A DNA stretch of 64,000 bases, taken from positions 116,107 to 180,106 of the forward strand of contig CAKRQV010000006.1 of the NCBI GenBank assembly GCA_934394565.1, written 5' to 3'. Within the stretch, counting starts at the first letter, position 1. The number at the start of each line of letters is the position of its first letter. Made by a program: the position numbers and the translations under genes. This stretch comes from an uncultured Lachnospiraceae bacterium. GTDB lineage: Bacteria; Bacillota; Clostridia; Lachnospirales; Lachnospiraceae. Positions 25,268-33,940 of the stretch are shown piece after piece. The notes under the pieces are model-generated. The model did not search any database. It worked only from the letters and a program-made list of their open reading frames with translations, and was not told where the DNA came from.

Positions 25268-26671
25268 TTATTTCCCCAGTGCCTCATCCAGTGCAGCCTG
25301 CGCTGTTTTCTGTGCTTCATCCAGTGCCTCTTTTGCGGATACACCATCGATCTCTACCTTGTCTGCTGCAATCTTTAATGCATCCATGATTGCACCGTTC
25401 GTCGGATCATACGGATAGACAGAACCGTGGGAAGCCTGGGCAAACGGTACAGATGCCTGCGGATTTTCTGCTACATAAGCGGTATAGTCTGCATTGTCAT
25501 TGATCTTTGTATTGACAGCCACATATCCGGTAGACATCGTCCATGTGACCTGATTCTCCGGATTGGTGAAGAATTTAATGAAATCAAAAGCACCCTGTTT
25601 CTCGGCATCTCCGGAGCTTTCCAGTACGCTTAAGGTCAGGGACTCTGCTGCCGGAGCGGATGTGGTATCCGTATCCCATGCCGGCTGCTCCATAGCTGCC
25701 ACTTTTGTAAAGTCAAGGTCTGCCTGGTCACCTGAAGAACCTGTATAACCACCGGCTACATCGTTTAATACATCGTCGATCGTATTGTACCAGTACTCCC
25801 AGCCCTGTCCGCCGGAATGAATGGCCATCAGCTTATCATCGTTGATCCATGTACGGAAAGCCTCCCATACTTCGACCCATTCGTCGCTGTTGATCAGCAC
25901 CTGTGTGCCATCGTCGCTGAGCACTTTTGCACCATTGGAGAAAGCGGCATCGATCAGGTTACCGGCCCCCCACATCGGCTCCCAGCCATAGGTATACTTT
26001 CCGGTATCTTTGATCTTTTTGGCTGCCTCCGCCAGATCCTGCCAGGTATGAATATCCTCTGCCTTGACACCGGCTGCCTCAAAAGCACCGATATTGTAGT
26101 ACAGCACCTGTGTTGTACCGTAGGCCGGGATTGCAAAGGTCTTTCCCTGCGGGTCTTTTCCCATATTGGTGAATACCGGGATCAGATCATCCTCGGAAAA
26201 ATCCTCCGCAGCATCCTCATACGGCTTCAGATCTGTCAGCAGATTCTTATCCGACAGATTTCTGGCTACAGATGGTGTCAGGAGCACCAGATCCGGGGCT
26301 GCATTACCAGCGATACCTGCCTGCAGCTTCTGGTATGTCTCATCGTAGTCTGCCTGTGTGACAGCGGATACATGATATGTGGACTGGGATGCATTGTATT
26401 TGTCAATAATATCCTGTACAACATTGACAGCTGTCTTTCCACCGGCATACCAGAATTCCACCTCTGTGGTTCCCTCCGGTGCTGCTTCCTGTGTACTGGC
26501 CGTGTCAGCTGCTGCACTGCCTGTAGCGGTGCTATCTGCGGATGCACTCTCCTGTGTTGTCTCTGCAGCGGATGCGCTGTCTGCGGATGATGAACCTGTG
26601 CTGCCACACCCTGCCAGTGCTGTTACGGCAAAGGCGCCTGCCAGTGCCATCGATACGATACGTTTCTTCAT
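25268..26671 (-). CDS. ABC importer solute-binding lipoprotein (CUT1/UgpB-like)
   Basis: The 467-residue lipoprotein has a signal ending in ALAGC, with the lipid-bearing Cys at 22, then a Ser/Ala/Thr-rich linker of about 40 residues. The mature part begins EVEFWYAGGK and has the family hallmarks FWYAGG, GNAAPDLVLL and a C-terminal FIKFFTNPENQ stretch, as in UgpB-like proteins for glycerophosphodiesters or oligosaccharides. AGGAGGAG precedes ATG 26671; the longer frame to 26962 runs over the permease gene and is rejected. The downstream PHP and HAD genes favour a phosphorylated or phosphodiester ligand, which is inference. Confidence 0.92.
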   Translation of the reverse strand: MKKRIVSMALAGAFAVTALAGCGSTGSSSADSASAAETTQESASADSTATGSAAADTASTQEAAPEGTTEVEFWYAGGKTAVNVVQDIIDKYNASQSTYHVSAVTQADYDETYQKLQAGIAGNAAPDLVLLTPSVARNLSDKNLLTDLKPYEDAAEDFSEDDLIPVFTNMGKDPQGKTFAIPAYGTTQVLYYNIGAFEAAGVKAEDIHTWQDLAEAAKKIKDTGKYTYGWEPMWGAGNLIDAAFSNGAKVLSDDGTQVLINSDEWVEVWEAFRTWINDDKLMAIHSGGQGWEYWYNTIDDVLNDVAGGYTGSSGDQADLDFTKVAAMEQPAWDTDTTSAPAAESLTLSVLESSGDAEKQGAFDFIKFFTNPENQVTWTMSTGYVAVNTKINDNADYTAYVAENPQASVPFAQASHGSVYPYDPTNGAIMDALKIAADKVEIDGVSAKEALDEAQKTAQAALDEALGK

Positions 26672-26751
26672 AACTTTTACTCCTCCTGAATACTTACGAT
26701 CTGCTGTTTTCTCCATTTTTCTTCTTGTGCAGATCTTCTTACCGGCTGTAC

Positions 26752-27633
26752 TCAGCCCTTCATACCGGTGTCTCCACCGATACCATTGATGAACCATTTC
26801 TGTGTGAATGCAAACAGAAGCAACAACGGAAGTACGATCACCGCACTGGCCGCCATCACCAGTCCCCACTCTGTGCCATAGGCACCGCCCTCGATAAAGA
26901 AGCTGCGAAGGCCCTGGGAAACCAGATATTTGTTCGCATCGTTTGTGACCAGGGATGGCCACATGTAGTTGTTATATGTAGAAATGAAGCTCATCAAACC
27001 GAATGTGATAAACGATGACTTTGTCATCGGGCAGACCACCTGCCAGAGAATCCTGAAATGGCTCGCCCCGTCCATGCGGGCTGCCTCCACCAGACCCAGC
27101 GGTACCTGCATAAAAGCCTGTCTGAGCAGGAAAATACCGAAAATGCTCACAGCGCTCGAGATCACCAGACCGGTCAGTGTGTTTAACAGATTCATTTTTG
27201 ACAAAATAATATAACTCGGAATATACGTTGCCGCCACCGGCAGCATGTAGGTTCCCATAATGATGGCAAACAGGATCTTTCTGCCCTTAAATTCCAGAAA
27301 GACGATGGCATAGGCCACCAGTGCCCCGGAAAAAATCTGCAGGGCGATCACGATCAGCGAGATCACCATACTGTTCCACACATAATGCAGGATCGGTGAA
27401 TCAAACAGTACCGAAGTAAAATTGCTCCACTGCGGTGTGGTCGGAAGAAAATGGGTAATATCCATGATCTCCGTCTTTGTTTTTAATGCACTGACGACCA
27501 TCCAGAAAAACGGAAATGCCGTAAATATACTGACGATGATCAGCACGCCATATCTGGCAGTTTCCGCAAGGATATGTTGTGGTGTACGGCTTCCTGCCTG
27601 TTTTGCTGTAAACGATGTTGCTTCTGTATTCAT
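26752..27633 (-). CDS. ABC importer permease (MalG/UgpE-type)
   Basis: The 293-residue inner-membrane protein has six predicted membrane segments and an EAA loop, EAARMDGASHFRILWQVVCPM, that docks the ATPase. The sequence and gene order fit the second permease of a CUT1 importer. I start it at ATG 27633, which follows AGGAGGA; the extension to 27684 lacks support. It precedes the solute-binding protein gene by 80 bases. No ATPase gene occurs in the operon, so a shared MsmK-type ATPase encoded elsewhere is needed. Confidence 0.92.
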   Translation of the reverse strand: MNTEATSFTAKQAGSRTPQHILAETARYGVLIIVSIFTAFPFFWMVVSALKTKTEIMDITHFLPTTPQWSNFTSVLFDSPILHYVWNSMVISLIVIALQIFSGALVAYAIVFLEFKGRKILFAIIMGTYMLPVAATYIPSYIILSKMNLLNTLTGLVISSAVSIFGIFLLRQAFMQVPLGLVEAARMDGASHFRILWQVVCPMTKSSFITFGLMSFISTYNNYMWPSLVTNDANKYLVSQGLRSFFIEGGAYGTEWGLVMAASAVIVLPLLLLFAFTQKWFINGIGGDTGMKG

Positions 27634-27696
27634 ATGTCCTCCTGTATCATACACCGCTGTGATCTGCACAAACCTTTGCCGCACAGCGTATACCAG

Positions 27697-28671
27697 TTAG
27701 TAATTCACCCATTTTTTTGATGCTCTAAACTGCACACAGGACAACAAAACTGTGATCAGGATCATGACGACAGCTGTTGCGGCAGCCTGCCCCATGTTAA
27801 ATTCCTGGAAGCCCAGCTGATAATACATGTACAGCAAAGTTCTCGTGCTTCCGCTCGGTCCGCCCTGGGTCAGGATCTGGATCTGGTCGTAGGCCTGCAG
27901 GGAATTGACCATCGTAATGATCATCAGAAAGAACGTGGTCGGTGAGATACTCGGTAATGTCATATACCGGAAGCGCTGAAAGGCATTCGCACCATCCAGA
28001 TCGCTGGCTTCGTACAGTTCGGTGGGCACTTTTTCCAGTGCCGACAGATAAAAAATCATCGCATAACCCAGACTCTTCCACACCGTTACGATGATGACAG
28101 AAAGCATTGCAGTCTGGGAACTGCTGATCCATTTCAGAGCCGGAAGTCCAAACAGGGACAAAATCTGATTGGCAAAGCCACCATCCGGCTGAAAAATCCA
28201 GGTCCACACGATCGAGATTGCCACCGTCGGTGTGATCCACGGGGAAAACAGGATGAATTTGAAAAATCCGCTGCCCCGGAAATTTTTCTGCAGCAAAAGT
28301 GCCAGTCCGAGACCTCCCACGATCGTCGGCAGCAGAGTTCCTGCAGTAAAGATCAGAGTATTTAAAAGCGCCGCATAAAAACGGCTGTCCTGAAACAGGG
28401 ACATATAGTTTTTTAATCCGATAAAATTGTAATCAACCGTCATAAAATCCCAGTCGGTCAGGCTCAGCCAGATAGAACGGCAGATGGGATAGATCCAGAA
28501 TACGATCAGCGGTATCAGTGCCGGCAGGACAAAAAGCAGGACCGTTCCTGTCTTTTTCAACTGCACAAGCTGTGTCCCCATCTCTGCTTTCTCTTTTTTC
28601 AACGGTATGGGACGTGTCAGTTTTTTGGCTGTGACCGAAGGGCCGACAGCGACATTGTTCATACTTTGCAT
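27697..28671 (-). CDS. ABC importer permease (MalF/UgpA-type)
   Basis: This 324-residue protein has six membrane segments after a hydrophilic N-terminus of about 40 residues. The EAA loop is YEASDLDGANAFQRFRYMTLP. It is the first permease of the CUT1 pair and the first gene of the operon. ATG 28671 has AAGGAGGAG just upstream; an ATG at 28686 would add five residues. Two LacI/CcpA-like dyads lie about 110-150 bases upstream, so sugar-type catabolite or local control is plausible. Confidence 0.92.
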   Translation of the reverse strand: MQSMNNVAVGPSVTAKKLTRPIPLKKEKAEMGTQLVQLKKTGTVLLFVLPALIPLIVFWIYPICRSIWLSLTDWDFMTVDYNFIGLKNYMSLFQDSRFYAALLNTLIFTAGTLLPTIVGGLGLALLLQKNFRGSGFFKFILFSPWITPTVAISIVWTWIFQPDGGFANQILSLFGLPALKWISSSQTAMLSVIIVTVWKSLGYAMIFYLSALEKVPTELYEASDLDGANAFQRFRYMTLPSISPTTFFLMIITMVNSLQAYDQIQILTQGGPSGSTRTLLYMYYQLGFQEFNMGQAAATAVVMILITVLLSCVQFRASKKWVNY

Positions 28672-28779
28672 GTGCTCCTCCTTCAAATGTACGGTGTTTA
28701 TTGTACGGAGGGTATGTAAAATGCACCACTATGCCTGGGTAAGGAGTTTGTAAGAATTTTGGAATGTGTTTTTGGAAAA

Positions 28780-28822
28780 TGTAAGCGCGCTGTAAATTGT
28801 ATGTGGTAAAAGACAAGCGCTT
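28780..28822. promoter_or_regulatory. Two cre/LacI-like operator sites upstream of the importer operon
   Basis: TGTAAGCGCGCTGTAA (28780-28795) and AAGCGCTT (28815-28822) share the AAGCG core of CcpA cre sites and LacI-family operators. They lie upstream of the importer start and downstream of the TetR gene terminator. Neither matches the full cre consensus, so the regulator is uncertain. Confidence 0.45.
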
Positions 28823-28876
28823 CTGATATGGATTGGCGGCTGAAAACTTTTCCTTTTTCTTTGCATATAGCACGAA

Positions 28877-28907
28877 AGAGGCATGACCGCCACATGGTCA
28901 TACCTCT
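28877..28907. terminator. Hairpin terminator downstream of the TetR gene
   Basis: AGAGGCATGACC (28877-28888) pairs with GGTCATACCTCT (28896-28907) with one mismatch. T-rich tracts flank both sides (TTTTCAG on plus, TTTCG on minus). It separates the TetR gene from the importer operon. Confidence 0.7.
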
Positions 28908-28938
28908 TTTCAGACTTTTCTCTTTTAATTTTTATACT

Positions 28939-29526
28939 TTACCGGGTCTGGTTTTCCTTTATATGGTACTGCCTGTTCTGGCATTGCCCGATCAGGGTAT
29001 CGATCGTCAGTTCAAACGTATCGGACAGTCGCAAAAGCAGCTCCTCTCCGTCCTCATTCATCCCGTCCAGAATCCAGTGGCGGGTGTAATCTATGATCGC
29101 ACAGCTGTAAAAGCTGACAATATAGCGGATATCCTGCTCCGACAGCCGGGCATCCCTGGCACGGTATTCCACAAAAGGACGGACAAAATCGCGGACAACA
29201 TTCGTCAGATAATTCATCAGGATATCCTCATGACGTGACTTTGCCAGATGCAGTACAGCACTTTTATGCTGCAAGATAATGGCAGATGCCGCTTTATAGG
29301 ATTCATAAAAAGAACCCTCTCCCGAAAGCTGTTGCCGGAGACTTTCCCGCTCTTCGACAAAGATATCCTCCAGCACATCATAAATATCCCTGTAGTAATA
29401 ATAAAATGTGTTTCGATTTAACTCACAGCGCATGACAATATCCTTGACGGTAACCTTGTCAAATGGCTTTTCTCTCAGCAGTTCCAGACATGCCTGCCGG
29501 ATTGCCTGCTTTGTAAATTTCGACAT
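28939..29526 (-). CDS. TetR-family transcriptional regulator
   Basis: The 195-residue protein has an N-terminal TetR helix-turn-helix: TVKDIVMRCELNRNTFYYYYRDIYDVLEDI (residues 25-54). The C-terminal helices resemble those of DhaS/TetR_C-type regulators. It lies upstream of the importer operon on the same strand, separated by a terminator, so it may control that operon or itself. The ligand and operator are unknown; the dyads at 28780-28822 look more LacI-like than TetR-like. Confidence 0.9.
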   Translation of the reverse strand: MSKFTKQAIRQACLELLREKPFDKVTVKDIVMRCELNRNTFYYYYRDIYDVLEDIFVEERESLRQQLSGEGSFYESYKAASAIILQHKSAVLHLAKSRHEDILMNYLTNVVRDFVRPFVEYRARDARLSEQDIRYIVSFYSCAIIDYTRHWILDGMNEDGEELLLRLSDTFELTIDTLIGQCQNRQYHIKENQTR

Positions 29527-29609
29527 ATCTTTTGCTCCGTCCGTTCTTTTATACCCTCAGAACTGGATTATAGCCTTTTTCCACGCGTTTCGCAAGCAGT
29601 AAAACCCTC

Positions 29610-30638
29610 TCAGCTGTCGAGATAGGCCACCAGCAGACGCAGTGTATTTTCCACCGCATCGATATGGGAACGCTCGTATCCATGGGAAGCATACACGCCC
29701 GGACCAATTAACCCATGCTTTGCATCCGCTCCGGCACTCAACGCCGCATCCGCATCTGATCCATAATGCGGATAGACGTCCGCCGCATAGCTGATGCCGT
29801 TCGCTTTTGCCGTCGCGACCAGCTTACGCACCACATCGTAATGGTAAGGTCCGCCGCTATCCTTGACACAGATGGATACCTGGTGCTCGTCGCATTCCAG
29901 TCCCTTGCCGATACAGCCCATATCCACAGATAAAAGCTCCTCGATATCCTCTGCAACCAGTGCACAGGCGCCGTGACCGACCTCTTCGAAGACCGTAATA
30001 TGTTCATACACCTTACGCTTTAAAACGATATTTTCTTCCTTTATATATTTCGCATACCCCAAAAGGATCGCGGCACTGAGCTTATCATCCAGGAAACGGC
30101 TCTTGATATACCCGGATGCCGTCACACGGGTTCTCGGCTCCACACAGACCATGCAGCCATTTTCGATGCCCAGCTTATGCACGTCCTCTTTGGTATGGAC
30201 ATCCTCGTCCAAAACAACTTCTACAGTATCAAAGCTTCGCTTTGTATTGCTGAACTCACCGTTGACATGAATCGACGCATCTTCCAGCTGGATCGTTCCC
30301 TCGTATACGGAACCGTCAAAGCTGTACACGCGGCAATTTTCCGTCTCTGTATTGTTGGCATTTAAGCCCCCCAGCGGTGTCAGACGCAGCCGGCCATTGG
30401 CCTTGACCTCGGCCACCATAGCTCCCAGCGTATCGGTATGCGCCATCAAAGCCACCGGCTCGCCCTCACCTCCAAGGCATACAGCCACGCCGCCCTTTTT
30501 TGTCTGCCAGGGCTGATAACCCAGACGGGTATATTCCTTCAGCAGATACGCTGCCACCTTCGCTGTAAATCCCGTTGGACTGTCGATCGCCAGCAGCTGT
30601 TTCATCTGTTCGATGATATAGTCTGTATATTTCTTCAT
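29610..30638 (-). CDS. M42-family metallopeptidase
   Basis: The 342-residue protein has the M42 metal and catalytic residues: AHTDTLGAMV (His-Asp), RFLDDKLSA (bridging Asp), the catalytic pair in EEVGHGA, the metal Asp in YPHYGSDADAA and the last His in ASHGYERSH. These cobalt/zinc aminopeptidases form large self-compartmentalised complexes in the cytoplasm and trim peptides. I prefer ATG 30638 with AGGA six bases upstream; the frame opens at a TTG four codons earlier. It is followed by no partner gene. Confidence 0.93.
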   Translation of the reverse strand: MKKYTDYIIEQMKQLLAIDSPTGFTAKVAAYLLKEYTRLGYQPWQTKKGGVAVCLGGEGEPVALMAHTDTLGAMVAEVKANGRLRLTPLGGLNANNTETENCRVYSFDGSVYEGTIQLEDASIHVNGEFSNTKRSFDTVEVVLDEDVHTKEDVHKLGIENGCMVCVEPRTRVTASGYIKSRFLDDKLSAAILLGYAKYIKEENIVLKRKVYEHITVFEEVGHGACALVAEDIEELLSVDMGCIGKGLECDEHQVSICVKDSGGPYHYDVVRKLVATAKANGISYAADVYPHYGSDADAALSAGADAKHGLIGPGVYASHGYERSHIDAVENTLRLLVAYLDS

Positions 30639-30702
30639 TATTTCCTGCAACTCCTCTGTGTCTTTCTATGCTTTTCCTGTTTTCGGTAAATTTCATGGAA
30701 AA

Positions 30703-31311
30703 TTATTCTTCTGCCGTTTCCTGCGCCATCGCAGCAGCTACACTGTCCTCGCAGCTTCGCATGGCCTCAATGGTCTTTGCAAACAGCTCCTCCAGCTCCC
30801 ATCCAAGACGTTCAGTGCCCTGGCGGATCACATCGCGGGAACATCCGGCAGCAAAATGCTTGTCCTTGAATTTCTTTTTCAGGCTCTTAACTTCCATATC
30901 CTTCGTGCTCTTGGACGGCCGCATCAGTGCACAGGACCAGATCAGACCGGTCAGCTCATCTGTCGCAAACAGCACCTTCTCCATCTCCAGCACCGGCTCC
31001 ACAGCACAGCAGATGCCATAGCCATGGGAACAAATCGCATGGATCATCTCCTCATTCACACCACCGGCCTTTAACAGCTCCGGCGCCTTTGTACAATGCT
31101 CCTCGGGATACATCTCAAAATCAATATCATGCAGAAGACCGACCTGTCCCCAGAATTCCTCCTCATCGGCATGACCCAGTTCCTTTGCATACCAGCGCAT
31201 CACACCTTCCACAGTCAGGGCATGACGAATATGAAATGTATCCTTATTATATGTTTTCAGCAATGCCAGCGCTTCCTCGCGGGTCAGACTGCTCTGTAAT
31301 GATGTTGCCAT
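30703..31311 (-). CDS. HD-domain hydrolase
   Basis: This 202-residue protein has HD-domain features: His in FHIRHALTVEGVM (near residue 30), the HD pair in GLLHDIDFEMYPEEH and a later His in ICSHGYG. HD proteins of this small type are usually phosphohydrolases acting on nucleotides. ATG 31311 follows AGGAGGT; a longer frame to 31377 is rejected. The C-terminus (residues 150-202) is highly charged and helical, with no other domain. It lies just after the M42 gene in reading order reversed, with its own site. The substrate is unknown. Confidence 0.85.
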   Translation of the reverse strand: MATSLQSSLTREEALALLKTYNKDTFHIRHALTVEGVMRWYAKELGHADEEEFWGQVGLLHDIDFEMYPEEHCTKAPELLKAGGVNEEMIHAICSHGYGICCAVEPVLEMEKVLFATDELTGLIWSCALMRPSKSTKDMEVKSLKKKFKDKHFAAGCSRDVIRQGTERLGWELEELFAKTIEAMRSCEDSVAAAMAQETAEE

Positions 31312-31425
31312 AGTTTTGTACCTCCTTTTGTCGGACATCCGTTTCCTATTATAAAAGCATTTCCCCTGCATATGCAATACGATTTTTTATTCCTGCATTC
31401 CCTGCTGACAGACAACAGCCAAAAA

Positions 31426-31464
31426 GGAAGCCCCAAAACATTCAATTGATGCTTTGAGACTTCC
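31426..31464 (-). terminator. Terminator of JAMM module copy 1
   Basis: GGAAG...CTTCC form the base of an imperfect stem (31426-31464) with further pairing in the middle. On the minus strand TTTTTGG follows. It starts one base after the stop of the small basic protein, tying that frame to the transcript. Confidence 0.7.
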
Positions 31465-31465
31465 C

Positions 31466-31639
31466 TTACATATAAAAATCTATCTCTTTTTTACCAGCTG
31501 TCGCTTTCTTTTTTTTTCGAATCTTTTTAGGTATGCTGTTTATTTGTTCCAACATTTCCCTGGCAGTCTTTTCTAATCGGTCAACTGACATGTCCAGGTA
31601 TTTTTGTGGAATTATAAATTCATCATTTTCCATTTTCAT
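31466..31639 (-). CDS. Small basic protein partner of JAMM protein, copy 1
   Basis: A 57-residue frame starts at ATG 31639, with AGAGGTGA eight bases upstream, and overlaps the last 17 bases of the JAMM gene. The order of features is a short acidic start (ENDEF), IIPQKYLDMS, a helical middle and a strongly basic tail (PKKIRKKKK). The same plan appears in copy 2 (END-x3-IP-x2-Y-x2-MS, then PKRKK), which supports it as a real gene despite its size. The basic tail could bind nucleic acid or membrane. It may be a substrate, regulator or partner of the JAMM protein. I recognise no known family. Confidence 0.65.
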   Translation of the reverse strand: MKMENDEFIIPQKYLDMSVDRLEKTAREMLEQINSIPKKIRKKKKATAGKKEIDFYM

Positions 31640-32234
31640 TATTTGTCACCTCTCTGAATGTCATTTTAAAAAAGTCCTGCATTTCCTCCAAAACCATACA
31701 TCTTCCTTCGAATTCATTATATCCCTGCTTTATTTTTTTAGCAACCAGTAAATCATAATATACCTCATTGAGTTCTTCTTCTGCTGCATAAAGAAATATT
31801 TTTCCATCATGGCATATAACCAGCCCCATATTATATTCATTCTGAAAATTAGCATTAAAATCTGGAATACTTGGTGGAAAACTACTGGGGTGAGTATGTA
31901 ATGTCAATAAACGCTTTTCTCTGTTGTTTTTATATATCTGAACGATTTCCATAGTTCTGTTTGAATAAACAACCGATTTAACTGTATCTGTATTTACCTC
32001 CTGTGCAACTACTTGCAACGTATCTAAATCTATCCAATACATATCTTCATATTCAGTTCCCGATCTGTGCTTTAACATTTTTTTTGCCAATTTATATACC
32101 AGGCGGTTTAATTTATTTGAATCTGATAACCCATTAAATTTTTTTCTGTATTTTCCACTGTTGATATACTTACTATTTATTTTCGTTTGTTTATTCCTGC
32201 CTGCACGTTGAAATTCAATTTCGCTGATTCCCAT
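31623..32234 (-). CDS. JAMM/MPN-motif metalloprotein, module copy 1
   Basis: The 203-residue protein has a JAMM-like zinc motif: H113-T-H115-P, S122 and D125 in HTHPSSFPPSIPDF, with a candidate catalytic Glu at E79 in VVAQEV. The His-Ser gap is one residue shorter than in RadC or AMSH. An N-terminal stretch (residues 25-70, SGKYRKKF and GTEYEDMYWIDLD) is shared with copy 2 and not with other JAMM proteins I know. JAMM proteins cleave isopeptide or peptide bonds. No ubiquitin-like E1/E2 gene lies nearby. AGGAAAT precedes ATG 32234. The gene is AT-rich against its surroundings. Confidence 0.8.
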   Translation of the reverse strand: MGISEIEFQRAGRNKQTKINSKYINSGKYRKKFNGLSDSNKLNRLVYKLAKKMLKHRSGTEYEDMYWIDLDTLQVVAQEVNTDTVKSVVYSNRTMEIVQIYKNNREKRLLTLHTHPSSFPPSIPDFNANFQNEYNMGLVICHDGKIFLYAAEEELNEVYYDLLVAKKIKQGYNEFEGRCMVLEEMQDFFKMTFREVTNNENGK

Positions 32235-32581
32235 ATATTTCCTACTAAATCACACCTTTCTTTTGTATCATTAAATATCGTTATTTTCTTACATCAATCT
32301 TCATTGTGGTAACATTTTGAATTGAAAAAATATGTAGTTTTGATCCCATCCTGAAAGCGAATCATGACTTGTTTTATAGAGTCTTTTCTCGATCATACCT
32401 TATGAATTTCCATTTGTCAATTCTTTCTGACTATTTTCTTAGTTCTTACATTACATTCTATCTTTTATATTTTCCCACTCACAACTGTCACAAACTCAAC
32501 ATTTTCTTTAATACGTTAAATCATTGATTTATTCAGTATCTTATGGTACACTAACTTTCGTACACGGCGGGCGTTTGTCAA

Positions 32582-32610
32582 TTGCCTTTCGGTACGTTCT
32601 GTGCTAAGAT
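32582..32610 (+). promoter_or_regulatory. Promoter of the DAHP synthase gene
   Basis: TTGCCT (32582-32587), 17 bases, then TAAGAT (32605-32610); transcription should begin near 32617. The rest of 32235-32581 is AT-rich with no frame or terminator that I can support. No T-box or tyrosine/phenylalanine leader is visible. Confidence 0.6.
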
Positions 32611-32668
32611 AGCACTAGTCTGATGTATAAATATACATTACTGAAGCATAGATTGGAGAATGAACATT

Positions 32669-33703
32669 ATGGAAATGGATATGCGTTTTTTACGGAAACT
32701 TCCGGTTCCGAAGGAGATCAAGGAGCGTTTCCCTGTAGATAAAGCCATCGCAGACATCAAAGCCAAGCGTGATGAAGAAATGAAAGCCATCTTTGACGGC
32801 AAGCTGGATAAATTTATCCTTATCATCGGTCCCTGCTCCGCAGACCGTGAGGATTCTGTACTTGATTATACCTACCGTCTTGCCAAAGTGCAGGAGAAGG
32901 TCAAAGACAAGCTTTTTATTATCCCGCGTATCTATACAAACAAACCGCGTACCACCGGCGCCGGTTACAAAGGTCTGGTGCACCAGCCCGATCCTGATAA
33001 GGCTCCGGATATGCTTGAGGGTCTGATCAAGGTTCGTGATCTGCATACCCGTGCAATCCGTGAAACCGGCCTGACCTGTGCCGACGAGCTTCTGTACCCG
33101 GAAAATCACCGTTATATCTCCGATATCCTGTCCTACACAGCGATCGGTGCCCGTTCCGTAGAGAACCAGCAGCATCGTCTGACGGCCAGCGGTATCGGTA
33201 TCCCGGTCGGCATGAAGAACCCGACCAGTGGTGACCTCTCCGTTATGATGAACGGTATCGTAGCTGCCCAGAGCGGTCATACCTTCCTCTACAGAGGCTG
33301 GGAAGTCCAGACCGACGGTAATCCGTATGCCCATGCGATCCTGCGCGGCTACGTTGATAATTTCGGCAAGAGCAGCCCGAACTACCACTACGAAGATCTG
33401 GTACATCTGTACGATATCTATATGAAGAGCGGACTAAAAAATCCCTGTGTCTTTGTCGATACCAACCATGCCAACTCAGGCAAGAAGTTTATGGAACAGA
33501 TCCGTATCAGCAAAGAGGTACTGCACAGTGTCCATCATAATCCGGATCTTCACGGCTTTGTCCGCGGCCTGATGATCGAAAGCTACATCGAGGATGGCAA
33601 CCAGAAGATCGGCGAAGGCTGTTACGGTAAATCTATCACCGACCCGTGCCTGGGCTGGGAGAAATCCGAGAAGCTGATCTACGAGATTGCTGATCTGTAC
33701 TAA
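32669..33703 (+). CDS. aroF: 3-deoxy-7-phosphoheptulonate synthase (DAHP synthase, class I)
   Basis: The 344-residue enzyme is a full-length type I DAHP synthase: KFILIIGPCSADRED (near residue 50), PRTTGAGYKGLV, the KNPTSGD metal/PEP stretch, FVDTNHANSGKKF and the late EGNQKIGEGCYGKS-like segment. It joins phosphoenolpyruvate and erythrose 4-phosphate, the first step of aromatic amino-acid synthesis. I prefer ATG 32669 (GGAG nine bases upstream); an ATG at 32660 is too close to that site. It is a single gene with its own promoter and terminator, and no other aro gene is adjacent. AroF, AroG and AroH cannot be told apart here. Confidence 0.93.
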   Translation: MEMDMRFLRKLPVPKEIKERFPVDKAIADIKAKRDEEMKAIFDGKLDKFILIIGPCSADREDSVLDYTYRLAKVQEKVKDKLFIIPRIYTNKPRTTGAGYKGLVHQPDPDKAPDMLEGLIKVRDLHTRAIRETGLTCADELLYPENHRYISDILSYTAIGARSVENQQHRLTASGIGIPVGMKNPTSGDLSVMMNGIVAAQSGHTFLYRGWEVQTDGNPYAHAILRGYVDNFGKSSPNYHYEDLVHLYDIYMKSGLKNPCVFVDTNHANSGKKFMEQIRISKEVLHSVHHNPDLHGFVRGLMIESYIEDGNQKIGEGCYGKSITDPCLGWEKSEKLIYEIADLY

Positions 33704-33727
33704 ATAAAATATTCCAACAGACAGTCT

Positions 33728-33768
33728 GCTGCATGGACGTTTCGCAAAAACGTTCATGCAGCTTTTTT
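33728..33768 (+). terminator. Terminator of the DAHP synthase gene
   Basis: GCTGCATGGACGTTT pairs with AAACGTTCATGCAGC (33728-33762, one wobble) and is followed by TTTTTT (33763-33768). Confidence 0.92.
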
Positions 33769-33888
33769 GTTGCCACGCGACTTATAAATGATAATGATTT
33801 TCAGGGCGCAATATCAGACGTGAAATACTGTTCTTTACTGCACCCCGACGCTTTCCGGCAGAAAGGATCCCTCAAAAAGATTATTATA

Positions 33889-33935
33889 ACTTGACCTGTA
33901 CTTGACCGTTTTAACAGGTCAAGTACAGGTCAAGT
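33889..33935. promoter_or_regulatory. Perfect 19-bp inverted repeat built from four ACTTGACC units
   Basis: ACTTGACCTGTACTTGACC (33889-33907) and its exact complement (33917-33935) flank a 9-base loop. Each arm is itself a direct repeat of ACTTGACC. It lies five bases after the AlbA_2 gene stop. On the minus strand a TTATAATAATCTTTTT tract follows, so it may be a terminator; the iterated half-sites also look like a protein-binding array. Confidence 0.65.
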
Positions 33936-33940
33936 CCGAG

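Noticed and set aside
26672..26962. N-terminal extension of the solute-binding protein
   Set aside because: It runs over the permease gene; the lipoprotein signal begins at ATG 26671 behind a strong ribosome site.
28780..28822. Full CcpA cre site
   Set aside because: Both sites share only the core with the consensus, so they are listed as operator-like and not as proven cre sites.
32235..32660. T-box or amino-acid attenuator ahead of DAHP synthase
   Set aside because: No T-box sequence, leader peptide or terminator/antiterminator pair could be found; the promoter lies only about 50 bases from the start.
33889..33935. CRISPR-like repeats from the repeated ACTTGACC units
   Set aside because: Only four 8-base units in one inverted repeat, with no spacers and no cas genes.
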